From contig JAUYVI010000004.1 in assembly GCA_030715195.1 (NCBI GenBank), forward strand, positions 396,845 to 460,844: a stretch of DNA of 64,000 bases, given 5' to 3'. Made by a program: the position numbers and the translations under genes. Shown here in pieces: positions 35,669 through 42,269 of this stretch; positions within the stretch are counted from its first letter, which is position 1, and the number at the start of each line of letters is the position of its first letter. The DNA comes from Dongia sedimenti. GTDB taxonomy: Bacteria > Pseudomonadota > Alphaproteobacteria > Dongiales > Dongiaceae. The notes below the pieces were generated by a model. It had not been told where the DNA came from. It did no database searches and was given only the letters and a program-made list of their open reading frames with translations.

Positions 35669-36691
35669 CTAAAGTCCTCGGGTGGCGAGGCGCAAGCCGG
35701 GGACCGCGCCGATCTTGCTGTTGCTGAGGTCGATGTCGCGGCGATGGGTGTCCTGGAAATCGGCGCCGCGGAGATCGGCATGTGCGAGATTGGCCCGGGT
35801 GAGATTGGCGCCGCGGAAATTCGCCGCGATCAGTAGCGCGGATTTCAGCTGGGCGCCGGCCAGAAGCGCGCCGGAAAGGTCGGCCAGGCACAGGTTGTGG
35901 CCCGAGAAATCGGCCGCCGTCAGGTCGGCGCAGGAGAAATCCGCACGGCTGCCGTCGTTGCCCTGGCTCTTCACCCAGATCGCATGGTCGCTCACCATCC
36001 GCGCCACGTTCTTGGGATCGAGGCGCCGGAACTCTGGACCCTTCATCCGCAGCACGTCCAGGCGCCCGCCCATGTCGCCGGCGATGATGGCGCCGGAGAA
36101 ATCGGTATCCGCCATATGCGCGCCGGCGATCACGGTATCGGCGATCTCGGCATGGGAGAAATTGGCGCCGCGCAGATCCGCCGCCATCAGGTTGGTGGAG
36201 GTGAGCAGGGCGCCGGAGAGATCGGCGTTGCGCATCTTCGCTTCGCTGAAATTCACCCGGGTCAGGTTGGCGCCCTTGAACGAGCTGCCGGTCTCGTCGC
36301 CGGAATCCATGTCGCGCCGGAGGTCCACGCGGTCGAGCACGGCATCGACCAGCTGCGCGTCCAGGAACGAGGCGCCGCGCAGATCCGCCCGGGCGAAGTC
36401 CGCGGCGGTGAGATCGGCCTTGTCGAACTTGGCGCTGCGCAGCACGGCGCCGGTGAACTTGGCGCCGCGCGCCTCGATCGCGGTGAAGTTGCACTCGACG
36501 AAGATCGCGTCGGTGAAATTCATATGGCTGAAGTCGAGGCCGGTCAGGTCGCAGCGGCGCAGCATGGCGCGCCGCCCGCCCTGTCGGCCGGCGACGTAGG
36601 CGGAATGAAACTGGTAGAGACGGCGCAGGGCATCCTGCGGGAGCCGGACATCCGCGACTTCATTCGGATGCGGCTTGGGTTTCTTCTTCAT
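35669..36691 (-). CDS. Pentapeptide-repeat protein
   Basis: A 340-residue protein. From about residue 45 to the end it consists of A(D/N)LXX-type repeats forming a right-handed quadrilateral beta-helix, e.g. LRGASFLDAQLVDAVL, FKGANLTRVNFSEAKMRNAD and LLIAANFRGANLTRANLAHA. An interruption (MKGPEFRRLDPKNVARMVSD) splits the helix near the middle. The basic N-terminus MKKKPKPHPNEVAD precedes a short helical region. Molecular role is unknown; some family members mimic DNA. The ATG at 36691 is preferred over a TTG at 36754, which would lie about at the transcription start. Its stop is 2 nt from that of the converging algD gene. Confidence 0.85.
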   Translation of the reverse strand: MKKKPKPHPNEVADVRLPQDALRRLYQFHSAYVAGRQGGRRAMLRRCDLTGLDFSHMNFTDAIFVECNFTAIEARGAKFTGAVLRSAKFDKADLTAADFARADLRGASFLDAQLVDAVLDRVDLRRDMDSGDETGSSFKGANLTRVNFSEAKMRNADLSGALLTSTNLMAADLRGANFSHAEIADTVIAGAHMADTDFSGAIIAGDMGGRLDVLRMKGPEFRRLDPKNVARMVSDHAIWVKSQGNDGSRADFSCADLTAADFSGHNLCLADLSGALLAGAQLKSALLIAANFRGANLTRANLAHADLRGADFQDTHRRDIDLSNSKIGAVPGLRLATRGL

Positions 36692-36756
36692 TCGGAATGC
36701 GGCCGGCTGATCTGATCGGGCCGGGACTATCGCCGCAGCGCGGCGCGATTTCAAGT

Positions 36757-36796
36757 ATAGTATATATGACTATTGTACATGTGAAAAAATGTGCAA
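36757..36796 (-). promoter_or_regulatory. Promoter and operator-like palindrome upstream of the pentapeptide-repeat gene
   Basis: Minus strand: -35 TTCACA (36785-36780), a 17-nt spacer and -10 TACTAT (36762-36757). The imperfect inverted repeat TTGTACAT (36773-36780) / ATGTGCAA (36789-36796) brackets the -35. The region is strikingly AT-rich against its surroundings. The site lies between divergent genes, so it could also act on the J-domain gene at 36874. Confidence 0.5.
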
Positions 36797-36873
36797 TCGA
36801 GTTTCTGTAAATTATTTCAAATGCCCGCCAAATCAAGCTGGTTCGGGCCTGGATCTCCGATTAAAATCCTCGC

Positions 36874-37329
36874 ATGTTCGAAAGCGGCGGCGGCCTGAAG
36901 AAAGCGCGCAACAAATACGCGGTCGAGGTGGAGCTCGACGACGGACGGGTGCAGATTCTCTTCATCTTCGTCTCGCCGGGCACGCGCGTCATCGACATGC
37001 TGAACGACGAACGGGAATTCATTCCGTTCGAGACCAGCGAAGGCGCGATCATCATCTACCGGAAGAGCGCGCTCAAACGCCTCAATCCGCTGTTCGCCGC
37101 CGAGCGCCTGGCGAGCCGCGATCCTTATGACATCATCGACGTCTCACACAAGGCGAGCGACCAGGAGGTGCACGAGGCCTATCGCAAGGCGGTCGCCTCC
37201 GTGCATCCCGACCATATTCAGGCGCTGGGCCTGCCCGAGGAATTCATCGAGCTCGCCACCAGGCGGGCCATGGCGATCAATGACGCCTATGACCGGATCA
37301 AGCGCGACCGCGGCCTGAACAACCGCTAG
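36874..37329 (+). CDS. Small J-domain protein
   Basis: A 151-residue protein with a C-terminal DnaJ domain (about 85-151): DPYDIIDVSHKASDQEVHEA, then YRKAVASVHPDHI with the HPD tripeptide needed to stimulate Hsp70. The N-terminal ~80 residues (KYAVEVELDDGRVQILFIFV, RVIDMLNDEREFIPFETSEG) form a beta-rich domain I do not recognise. It lacks the G/F-rich and zinc-finger regions of DnaJ, so it is probably a specialised DnaK co-chaperone. The TAG stop abuts the stop of the converging pseudouridine synthase gene (CTAGCTAG). Confidence 0.82.
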   Translation: MFESGGGLKKARNKYAVEVELDDGRVQILFIFVSPGTRVIDMLNDEREFIPFETSEGAIIIYRKSALKRLNPLFAAERLASRDPYDIIDVSHKASDQEVHEAYRKAVASVHPDHIQALGLPEEFIELATRRAMAINDAYDRIKRDRGLNNR

Positions 37330-38031
37330 CTAGGCCGCCTCGCGCCAGCCGCAGGTCTCGAGCGCCGCCCGCATATGCGGCGGCACCGGCGCTTCGGCCG
37401 CGACCGGCGGTTTGTTCGGATAGAGCTTGAACGAAACCGCGCGGGCCAAAAGATGCAGCGGCCGCTGGCCCGGAGTCTTGTCGCCGTATTGCGGGTCGCC
37501 GAGGATCGGGGCGCCGAGCGCTGCCAGGTGAACGCGGATCTGATGGGTGCGGCCGGTCTTCGGATGGCATTCGATCCACGCCAGTCTTTGACCGGAAGCG
37601 CCCTCTCCGGTGCCGAGCACGCGATATTCGGTGACGGCGGCCTGCCCGTCCGGCGCGCTCACCATCTTCCAGCCGCCGGTGCGGTTGCTGACCTTCTTCA
37701 GCGGCAGTTCGATGCGGCCTTCCGGTTCGGTCGGGACGCCGACGGTCACCGCCCAATAGGTCTTCTCGACGCCGCCGCTCTGGAACAGCTTGCCGAGGCG
37801 CGAGAGCGCCTTGCGGTGGCGGCCCAGCACCAGGCAGCCGCTGGTGTCGCGGTCGAGTCGATGTGCCAGGCCCGGCGGATGCGGCAGGCCGAAGCGCAAG
37901 CCGTCGAGATACTGCTCGAGATTGGCGCCGCCGCCCGGCCCGGCATGGACCGGCAGGCCGGCCGGCTTGTCGAGGATCAGGCAGAGCCCGTCGCGGTAGA
38001 GCAGGCGCTGGAGCAGCTCGGCTTCGCGCAA
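37330..38031 (-). CDS. RluA-family RNA pseudouridine synthase
   Basis: A 233-residue enzyme that isomerises uridine in rRNA or tRNA. It has LCLILDKPAGLPVHAGPGGG, the catalytic motif AHRLDRDTSGCLVLGRHRKA (Asp nucleophile) and HPKTGRTHQIRVHLAALGAP. There is no S4 domain, as in the short RluA subgroup. The start is a TTG at 38031 with AGGAGAGAGGA just upstream; the next in-frame start would remove the first strand. The RNA target is unknown. A terminator of the upstream cspA gene lies 18 nt before it. Confidence 0.9.
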   Translation of the reverse strand: MREAELLQRLLYRDGLCLILDKPAGLPVHAGPGGGANLEQYLDGLRFGLPHPPGLAHRLDRDTSGCLVLGRHRKALSRLGKLFQSGGVEKTYWAVTVGVPTEPEGRIELPLKKVSNRTGGWKMVSAPDGQAAVTEYRVLGTGEGASGQRLAWIECHPKTGRTHQIRVHLAALGAPILGDPQYGDKTPGQRPLHLLARAVSFKLYPNKPPVAAEAPVPPHMRAALETCGWREAA

Positions 38032-38049
38032 TCCTCTCTCCTGAATAGA

Positions 38050-38083
38050 AAACGGGCGGCCGCCATTCGGCGACCGCCCGTTT
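38050..38083 (-). terminator. Intrinsic terminator of the cold-shock gene
   Basis: On the minus strand a 15-bp stem, AAACGGGCGGTCGCC with GGCGGCCGCCCGTTT (one G-T pair), has a GAAT loop. It is followed by TTTCTATT-type T-rich sequence. It starts 17 nt after the cspA stop and lies before the pseudouridine synthase gene. Confidence 0.85.
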
Positions 38084-38100
38084 GAAGCGTTCGATCGGGC

Positions 38101-38304
38101 TTAGACCGCCTTCAGATTGACCGCTGCGGTCTTGCCGCGCTCGGTGGCCAGGTCATAGCTGACCTTCTGGCCCTCGGCCAAGCCGCTCATGCCGGCCCGC
38201 TCGACCGCGGTCACATGCACGAACACGTCGCTGGATCCGTCGGAGGGGCGGATGAACCCGAAACCCTTCACGGAATTGAACCACTTCACAGTACCCTCAG
38301 CCAT
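38101..38304 (-). CDS. cspA: Cold-shock protein (CspA family)
   Basis: A 67-residue single cold-shock domain, the typical length. It has the RNP1 motif KGFGFIRP and RNP2 DVFVHVTAV within MAEGTVKWFNSVKG...ATERGKTAAVNLKAV. It binds single-stranded RNA or DNA and acts as an RNA chaperone. The ATG at 38304 follows GAGGAGG with a 5-nt spacer. A longer frame up to 38535 would be translated from the leader and is rejected. It is a monocistronic unit with its own terminator. Confidence 0.95.
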   Translation of the reverse strand: MAEGTVKWFNSVKGFGFIRPSDGSSDVFVHVTAVERAGMSGLAEGQKVSYDLATERGKTAAVNLKAV

Positions 38305-38383
38305 ACCGGCCTCCTCAAGCTTGAAACAACCGCGCGATACACACGCGGACCACACAAACAACCAGTGATGGGAAGCTTGAGAA
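38305..38383 (-). promoter_or_regulatory. Structured cspA leader that can bury the ribosome-binding site
   Basis: In the mRNA sense, TTCTCAAGCTT (38383-38373) can pair over 11 bp, with one G-U, with AAGCTTGAGGA (38322-38312). The 3' arm overlaps the GAGGAGG ribosome-binding site (38316-38310). An inner hairpin CCGCG/CGCGG (38348-38330) would bring the arms together. This resembles a thermosensing or self-regulated cspA leader. The transcription start was not identified. The rest of the gap to 38656 (352 nt in all) shows no gene. Confidence 0.55.
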
Positions 38384-38656
38384 CCACCGGCGGGGACTGC
38401 CGGGCCGCCAAGACCAGCCAAAACGTCGATTGCGGGCGCATCTGTGCGGCTTTCGGCGGCTGGTGTCAAGCCGCCGCCGGGGGCCCCGCCCCGCGGCCAC
38501 AGGCATGAAGTCCTGCGAGCAGTCGGGGAAACCAACCTTGCGTCAACCCGCTATCAGCCTGGAACCGGGCGCATGGCTGGGTCCGTTGACGGGTCCGATT
38601 TGGTTAAATTACTGTTTCAACCGAGAGCGCTTATCCATCTTGGGGATGATGGGGAA

Positions 38657-39904
38657 ATGTTCGGAAGCCTGCTGAAGCACGGCCTGAAAAAGGGCCGGAT
38701 CCATTTGATCGATCACCACGGTCGCACGGCCTCCTATGGGTCGGGTACGCCGGAGGTGACTTTGCGCCTGCATGACGCGCGGATCGGCTGGGAAATCGGC
38801 CTCAACCCCTGGCTCAAGGTGGGCGAAGCCTATATGGACGGCCGGCTCACCATCGAGCAGGGCACGCTCTACGACCTGATGGATATCGGGCTCGCCAACA
38901 CCAACGAGCTCAGCGGCGCCTGGACCCAGGCGCTCAGCAACGGTCTCAACCGGGTCTTGCGCTGGTGGCACCAGAACAATCCGGTCGGCCGGGCGCGCGA
39001 GAACGTCGCGCATCACTACGACCTCAGCCGAAAACTGTTCTCGCTCTTCCTCGACGAGAGCATGCAGTATTCCTGCGCCTACTGGCCGAAGCTCAACATC
39101 ACGCTCGGCGAGGCGCAGCAGGCGAAGATGCGCCATATCGCCTCCAAGTTGCTGCTCGAGCCGGGCCAACTGGTGCTCGACATCGGCTGCGGCTGGGGTG
39201 CGCTCGGCATCTACCTGGCGAAGACCGCCGGCGTGAAAGTGATCGGTGTGACGCTTTCCAAGGAGCAGCTCGAGGTCGCCCAGCAGCGCGCCAAGGATGC
39301 CGGCCTGGAAGGCCAGGTCGAGTTTCGCCTGCAGGACTATCGCGAGGTGCCGGAACGATTCGACCGCATCGTCTCGGTCGGCATGTTCGAGCATGTCGGC
39401 ATCAAGCACTATCCGGAGTTCTTCAGGCAGGTCGAGAACCTGCTCAAGCCCGCGGGCGCCGCGCTTCTCCACGCGATCGGCCGCCGCGACGGGCCGGGCT
39501 TCACCAATCCCTGGCTCCGGAAGTACATCTTCCCCGGCGGCTACAGCCCGGCGCTCTCCGAAGTGCTGCCCTGGATCGAGAAGACCGGACTCTGGGTCAC
39601 CGATGTCGAGGTGCTGCGGCTGCATTACGCCGAGACGATCAAGCACTGGCGCGCCAATTTCGAGAAGCACCGCGCCGAGATCAAGGCGCTCTATGACGAG
39701 CGCTTCTGCCGGATGTGGGAGTTCTACCTGATCGGCAGCGAGCTCTCCTTCCGCTACGACTACAACATGGTGTTCCAGATTCAGATGGGACGCGGCATCA
39801 ACACCGTGCCGATCACCCGGGACTACATGTTCGACTGGGAGCGCAAGGAGGCCGAACGCGCCTTCCCCCAGGTGCCCTGGAAAGAGGGCCGGGCGGCCGA
39901 GTAG
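38657..39904 (+). CDS. cfa: Cyclopropane-fatty-acyl-phospholipid synthase
   Basis: A 415-residue SAM-dependent methylene transferase that acts on unsaturated acyl chains in membrane lipids. It has the CFA N-terminal domain (YGSGTPEVTLRLHDARIGWE), the conserved YSCAYWPK and the SAM motif LVLDIGCGWGALGIYLAKTA. GVTLSKEQLEVAQQRAKDAG and the C-terminal YDYNMVFQIQMGRGINTVPI follow. The ATG at 38657 (GGGGAA upstream) gives the family's usual length. The frame is open to 38444, but that part is arginine/proline-rich and overlaps the cspA leader region. It is likely a stationary-phase or acid-stress gene; no regulator site was identified. Confidence 0.92.
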   Translation: MFGSLLKHGLKKGRIHLIDHHGRTASYGSGTPEVTLRLHDARIGWEIGLNPWLKVGEAYMDGRLTIEQGTLYDLMDIGLANTNELSGAWTQALSNGLNRVLRWWHQNNPVGRARENVAHHYDLSRKLFSLFLDESMQYSCAYWPKLNITLGEAQQAKMRHIASKLLLEPGQLVLDIGCGWGALGIYLAKTAGVKVIGVTLSKEQLEVAQQRAKDAGLEGQVEFRLQDYREVPERFDRIVSVGMFEHVGIKHYPEFFRQVENLLKPAGAALLHAIGRRDGPGFTNPWLRKYIFPGGYSPALSEVLPWIEKTGLWVTDVEVLRLHYAETIKHWRANFEKHRAEIKALYDERFCRMWEFYLIGSELSFRYDYNMVFQIQMGRGINTVPITRDYMFDWERKEAERAFPQVPWKEGRAAE

Positions 39905-39918
39905 GGCGAGGCCTTAAC

Positions 39919-39978
39919 ACACCCTTGGAACGTAGTTGTCCCAAGGGTGTTCGATCTCCAGCACGGCATCCGCCGTGC
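39919..39978 (+). terminator. Two hairpins between cfa and the small membrane protein
   Basis: ACACCCTTGG (39919-39928) pairs with CCAAGGGTGT (39941-39950), 12-nt loop. GCACGGC (39961-39967) pairs with GCCGTGC (39972-39978), 4-nt loop. Neither is followed by a T-tract. The second ends 14 nt before the next ATG and could instead influence its translation. Confidence 0.4.
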
Positions 39979-39992
39979 CCAAAGGAGTTCCA

Positions 39993-40160
39993 ATGTCCCT
40001 GATCCTGATCATCGTCGTCCTCCTGCTGCTGTTCGGCGGTGGTGGTGGCTATTATGCGCACCGGAGCTACGGAGGCCGCGGGCTGGGCGGCGTGCTCGGC
40101 GTCGTGCTGGTGGTCCTTGTCGTGCTCTGGCTGCTGGGCGTTTTCACCACCCACATGTAG
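39993..40160 (+). CDS. Small hydrophobic protein (DUF3309-like)
   Basis: A 55-residue protein with two membrane segments: LILIIVVLLLLF at the N-terminus and GGVLGVVLVVLVVLWLLGVF at the C-terminus. A glycine/tyrosine-rich linker (GGGGGYYAHRSYGGRGL) lies between. This matches the pattern of DUF3309 proteins. AAAGGAG stands 8 nt before the ATG. A 19-residue upstream extension to 39936 runs through a hairpin and is rejected. Function is unknown; family members are often found near stress genes. Confidence 0.75.
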   Translation: MSLILIIVVLLLLFGGGGGYYAHRSYGGRGLGGVLGVVLVVLVVLWLLGVFTTHM

Positions 40161-40271
40161 GGAGTCGCGCGGCTTAGGGGTCAAATCAATCGACCCCCGG
40201 GAGCCGCAATTTCTTGCATTCTATGTGGTCTAGCCCACCGACACGATCGGCGCGCCGTGCGACCATCGAGC

Positions 40272-40487
40272 ATGGAAATTTCCGCTCGGTGGACCGTGTC
40301 GAAGTTCGAAAAATCGCGCAAGCATGCGTTGGAATGTCTGCGGTTGGCGGCAGACTGCCGATATTTGGCGCGTGTGATCGAGCGCCCTGCAGCGCAGCGG
40401 CACTTCCTCCGAATGGCGGAAGAGTGGGCCGCGCTTGCGGAACATGGACCGGAAGCGGAAGCCCGAGGCCTGCAAACCCTGCATTGA
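40272..40487 (+). CDS. Small conserved helical protein (ALECLRLAADCR type)
   Basis: A 71-residue, mostly helical cytoplasmic protein: KSRKHALECLRLAADCRYLA, then RHFLRMAEEWAALAEHG. This pattern is seen in many small hypothetical proteins of rhizobia and related alphaproteobacteria. No function is established. I chose the ATG at 40272; an ATG at 40257 is also in frame. It stands alone, converging on the Crp/Fnr gene with a 36-nt gap. Confidence 0.65.
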   Translation: MEISARWTVSKFEKSRKHALECLRLAADCRYLARVIERPAAQRHFLRMAEEWAALAEHGPEAEARGLQTLH

Positions 40488-40523
40488 CTGCGGAGATCCG
40501 TGCGCGGACCGGTCAGACTTCTC

Positions 40524-41291
40524 TTAAGACGAGAGAGGCTTGCCTCGCCGTCTTGAGTTTCCGGCAACCGCGGTCGCGGGCGGCTTCAGGAAGGCGTCGA
40601 ACCGCTTCTTGACGATCGCATAGCACTCGCACGACACCCTTTCCAAACCGCGCCGATCGACAATCTGGATCTTTCCCCGGCTGTAGCGGATGAGACCGGC
40701 GCGCTGTAGCGACAGCGCGGCCAGTGTCACCGATTTGCGGTTGGTGCCCAGCATGTGCGAGAGGAACTCGTGCGTGTAGGGCAGGGCTTCGCCCTCCGCA
40801 CGGTCATGCATCATGAGCAGCCACCGGCACATTCGCTCCTCGGTGCTGTGCAGGGCGTTGCAGGCGACCGTCTGCTGGACCTGCGAAAGCAGCGTCTCCG
40901 AATAGCTGACGAACAGATCGCGTACGTGTTCGCTGTTCCGGAATTCCGTCTGCAGCACCTCGATCGGGCAGCGCACCATGCCGCCCTCCAGCTGCACCAG
41001 GCAGCGGTTGAAGGAGACGCGGCTGTACATGGCCGCGAACAGGCCGAAGGCGCCTTCGCGTCCGATGTTGGCGGTCTCGATCGCCGAGCCGTCTTCCAGC
41101 ACCGTCAGCAGCGAGAGGACGGCGCCCTGCGGGAAATAGGCGTGGCGCAGCAAGCCGCCCGCCTCGCAGACGGTGACGCCCAGCTTGAAGCTGACGGGAC
41201 GAAGATGCGGGTCGATGCGCTTGCGACTGGCAGGCTCCAGGGCATCGAGCAATCGGTTGCTGGTGAGGTCGGCGACTTCGGCTTTCGGCAT
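40524..41291 (-). CDS. Crp/Fnr-family transcriptional regulator 1
   Basis: A 255-residue regulator. The N-terminal cyclic-nucleotide-binding-like beta-roll (LRPVSFKLGVTVCEAGGLLR, then LEDGSAIETANIGREGAFGL) is followed by a dimerisation helix and an HTH_Crp_2 domain (YTHEFLSHMLGTNRKSVTLA, then ALSLQRAGLIRYSRGKIQI). The RPxxxSxxxA-type pattern (LGTNRKSVTLA) is the recognition helix. There are no clustered N-terminal cysteines for an iron-sulfur centre. It lies 55 nt downstream of a second Crp-type regulator in the same direction. Effector unknown. Confidence 0.88.
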   Translation of the reverse strand: MPKAEVADLTSNRLLDALEPASRKRIDPHLRPVSFKLGVTVCEAGGLLRHAYFPQGAVLSLLTVLEDGSAIETANIGREGAFGLFAAMYSRVSFNRCLVQLEGGMVRCPIEVLQTEFRNSEHVRDLFVSYSETLLSQVQQTVACNALHSTEERMCRWLLMMHDRAEGEALPYTHEFLSHMLGTNRKSVTLAALSLQRAGLIRYSRGKIQIVDRRGLERVSCECYAIVKKRFDAFLKPPATAVAGNSRRRGKPLSS

Positions 41292-41346
41292 CGCGGCACC
41301 TTGGGCTCGCTCACGCTTCCGATCTGGTCAAAACTGAACACATTTG

Positions 41347-42066
41347 TCATTCGGCCGGACGCGCTGATTTTCCGCGTTTCGCCTTGATCCGGGACACGGC
41401 GCCGATCTGCGGCTTCTCATGCAGAACGGCGTTCAGCAAGGAGCGACGGACTTCAATTCTGCCGTTGTAATCGATGAAGCCCAGCTTCCGAAACTTGTTC
41501 ATGAAGCTGTTGACCCGCGAGCGCGTCGTACCGATCATTTCCGCGAGCGTCTCCTGGCTGATCTTCGCCAAGATCGGGGCCGGCTCGCCCTCGCTGCCGA
41601 AATTGGCCAGGAGCAGCAGGGTCCGCGCCAGCCGCTTTTCGCTGGAGTTGAACAGTTGATCGACCAGGTCCTCTTCCGCGCGCGCATTGCGTGCCAGAAG
41701 ATAGGCGATGAACACCTCGGCAAATGCCGGTTCATCGTGGATCACGCGGACGATTTCCGATTTGGCGATCCGCGTGATGACGGATGGCTCCAAAGCCGTC
41801 GCGGTCGCGAGGCGCAGCTTCTGCCCGGCGACGCAACCCTCGCCGAAGAAGACGCCTGCGCCCAGCAGCGCGACCACGGCTTCCTTGCCTTGCTCGGAGA
41901 CGACGCTGATCTTCACCTTGCCGGTCTGGATGTAGAAGGCGGAATCCGCGACATCGCCTTGCGCGTAGACGATCTGATTGCGCGCGTAATTGGCGACGGT
42001 TCGCCCGCCGTCCATGATCGCGAGGAACGCGTTGGGGTCGAACTGGATCGGCTTGTGGTGCGCCAT
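41347..42066 (-). CDS. Crp/Fnr-family transcriptional regulator 2
   Basis: A 239-residue regulator. The cNMP-binding-like domain is NQIVYAQGDVADSAFYIQTG, then GKEAVVALLGAGVFFGEGCV. The Crp-type HTH is ISQETLAEMIGTTRSRVNSF, then MNKFRKLGFIDYNGRIEVRR. The FGEGC segment resembles the PBC capping region, but the Arg of classical cAMP sites is absent. The ATG at 42066 starts the usual MAHHKP-type N-terminus; an ATG at 42111 is possible. It is not closely similar to its neighbour. Region 42067-42269 upstream holds no gene. Confidence 0.88.
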   Translation of the reverse strand: MAHHKPIQFDPNAFLAIMDGGRTVANYARNQIVYAQGDVADSAFYIQTGKVKISVVSEQGKEAVVALLGAGVFFGEGCVAGQKLRLATATALEPSVITRIAKSEIVRVIHDEPAFAEVFIAYLLARNARAEEDLVDQLFNSSEKRLARTLLLLANFGSEGEPAPILAKISQETLAEMIGTTRSRVNSFMNKFRKLGFIDYNGRIEVRRSLLNAVLHEKPQIGAVSRIKAKRGKSARPAE

Positions 42067-42269
42067 GGCAGCTTGGGTCCGTTCTCGGCTCGAGACACGA
42101 CCGGATCGCATCCGTTGGAAAGCCCCTGAATCCCCACCTGTGAGAGGCGATTTCCGCCTGGCGTTCCAGACCGCCCTCTCACCGGCTCCGCTTCATTCTA
42201 CGCCTCTAATCTCCCGTGTTGAATACGGGTTCGGCCGCCGCGACATGACGGCAGCTCGGATTGCTCCCC

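Noticed and set aside
34350-36494. 714-residue minus-strand frame across the algD gene
   Set aside because: Antisense to algD and in a different frame from the pentapeptide gene; low-complexity composition.
38444-38656. 71-residue N-terminal extension of CFA synthase
   Set aside because: Pro/Arg/Gly-rich and overlapping the cspA leader region; the ATG at 38657 gives the family's normal length.
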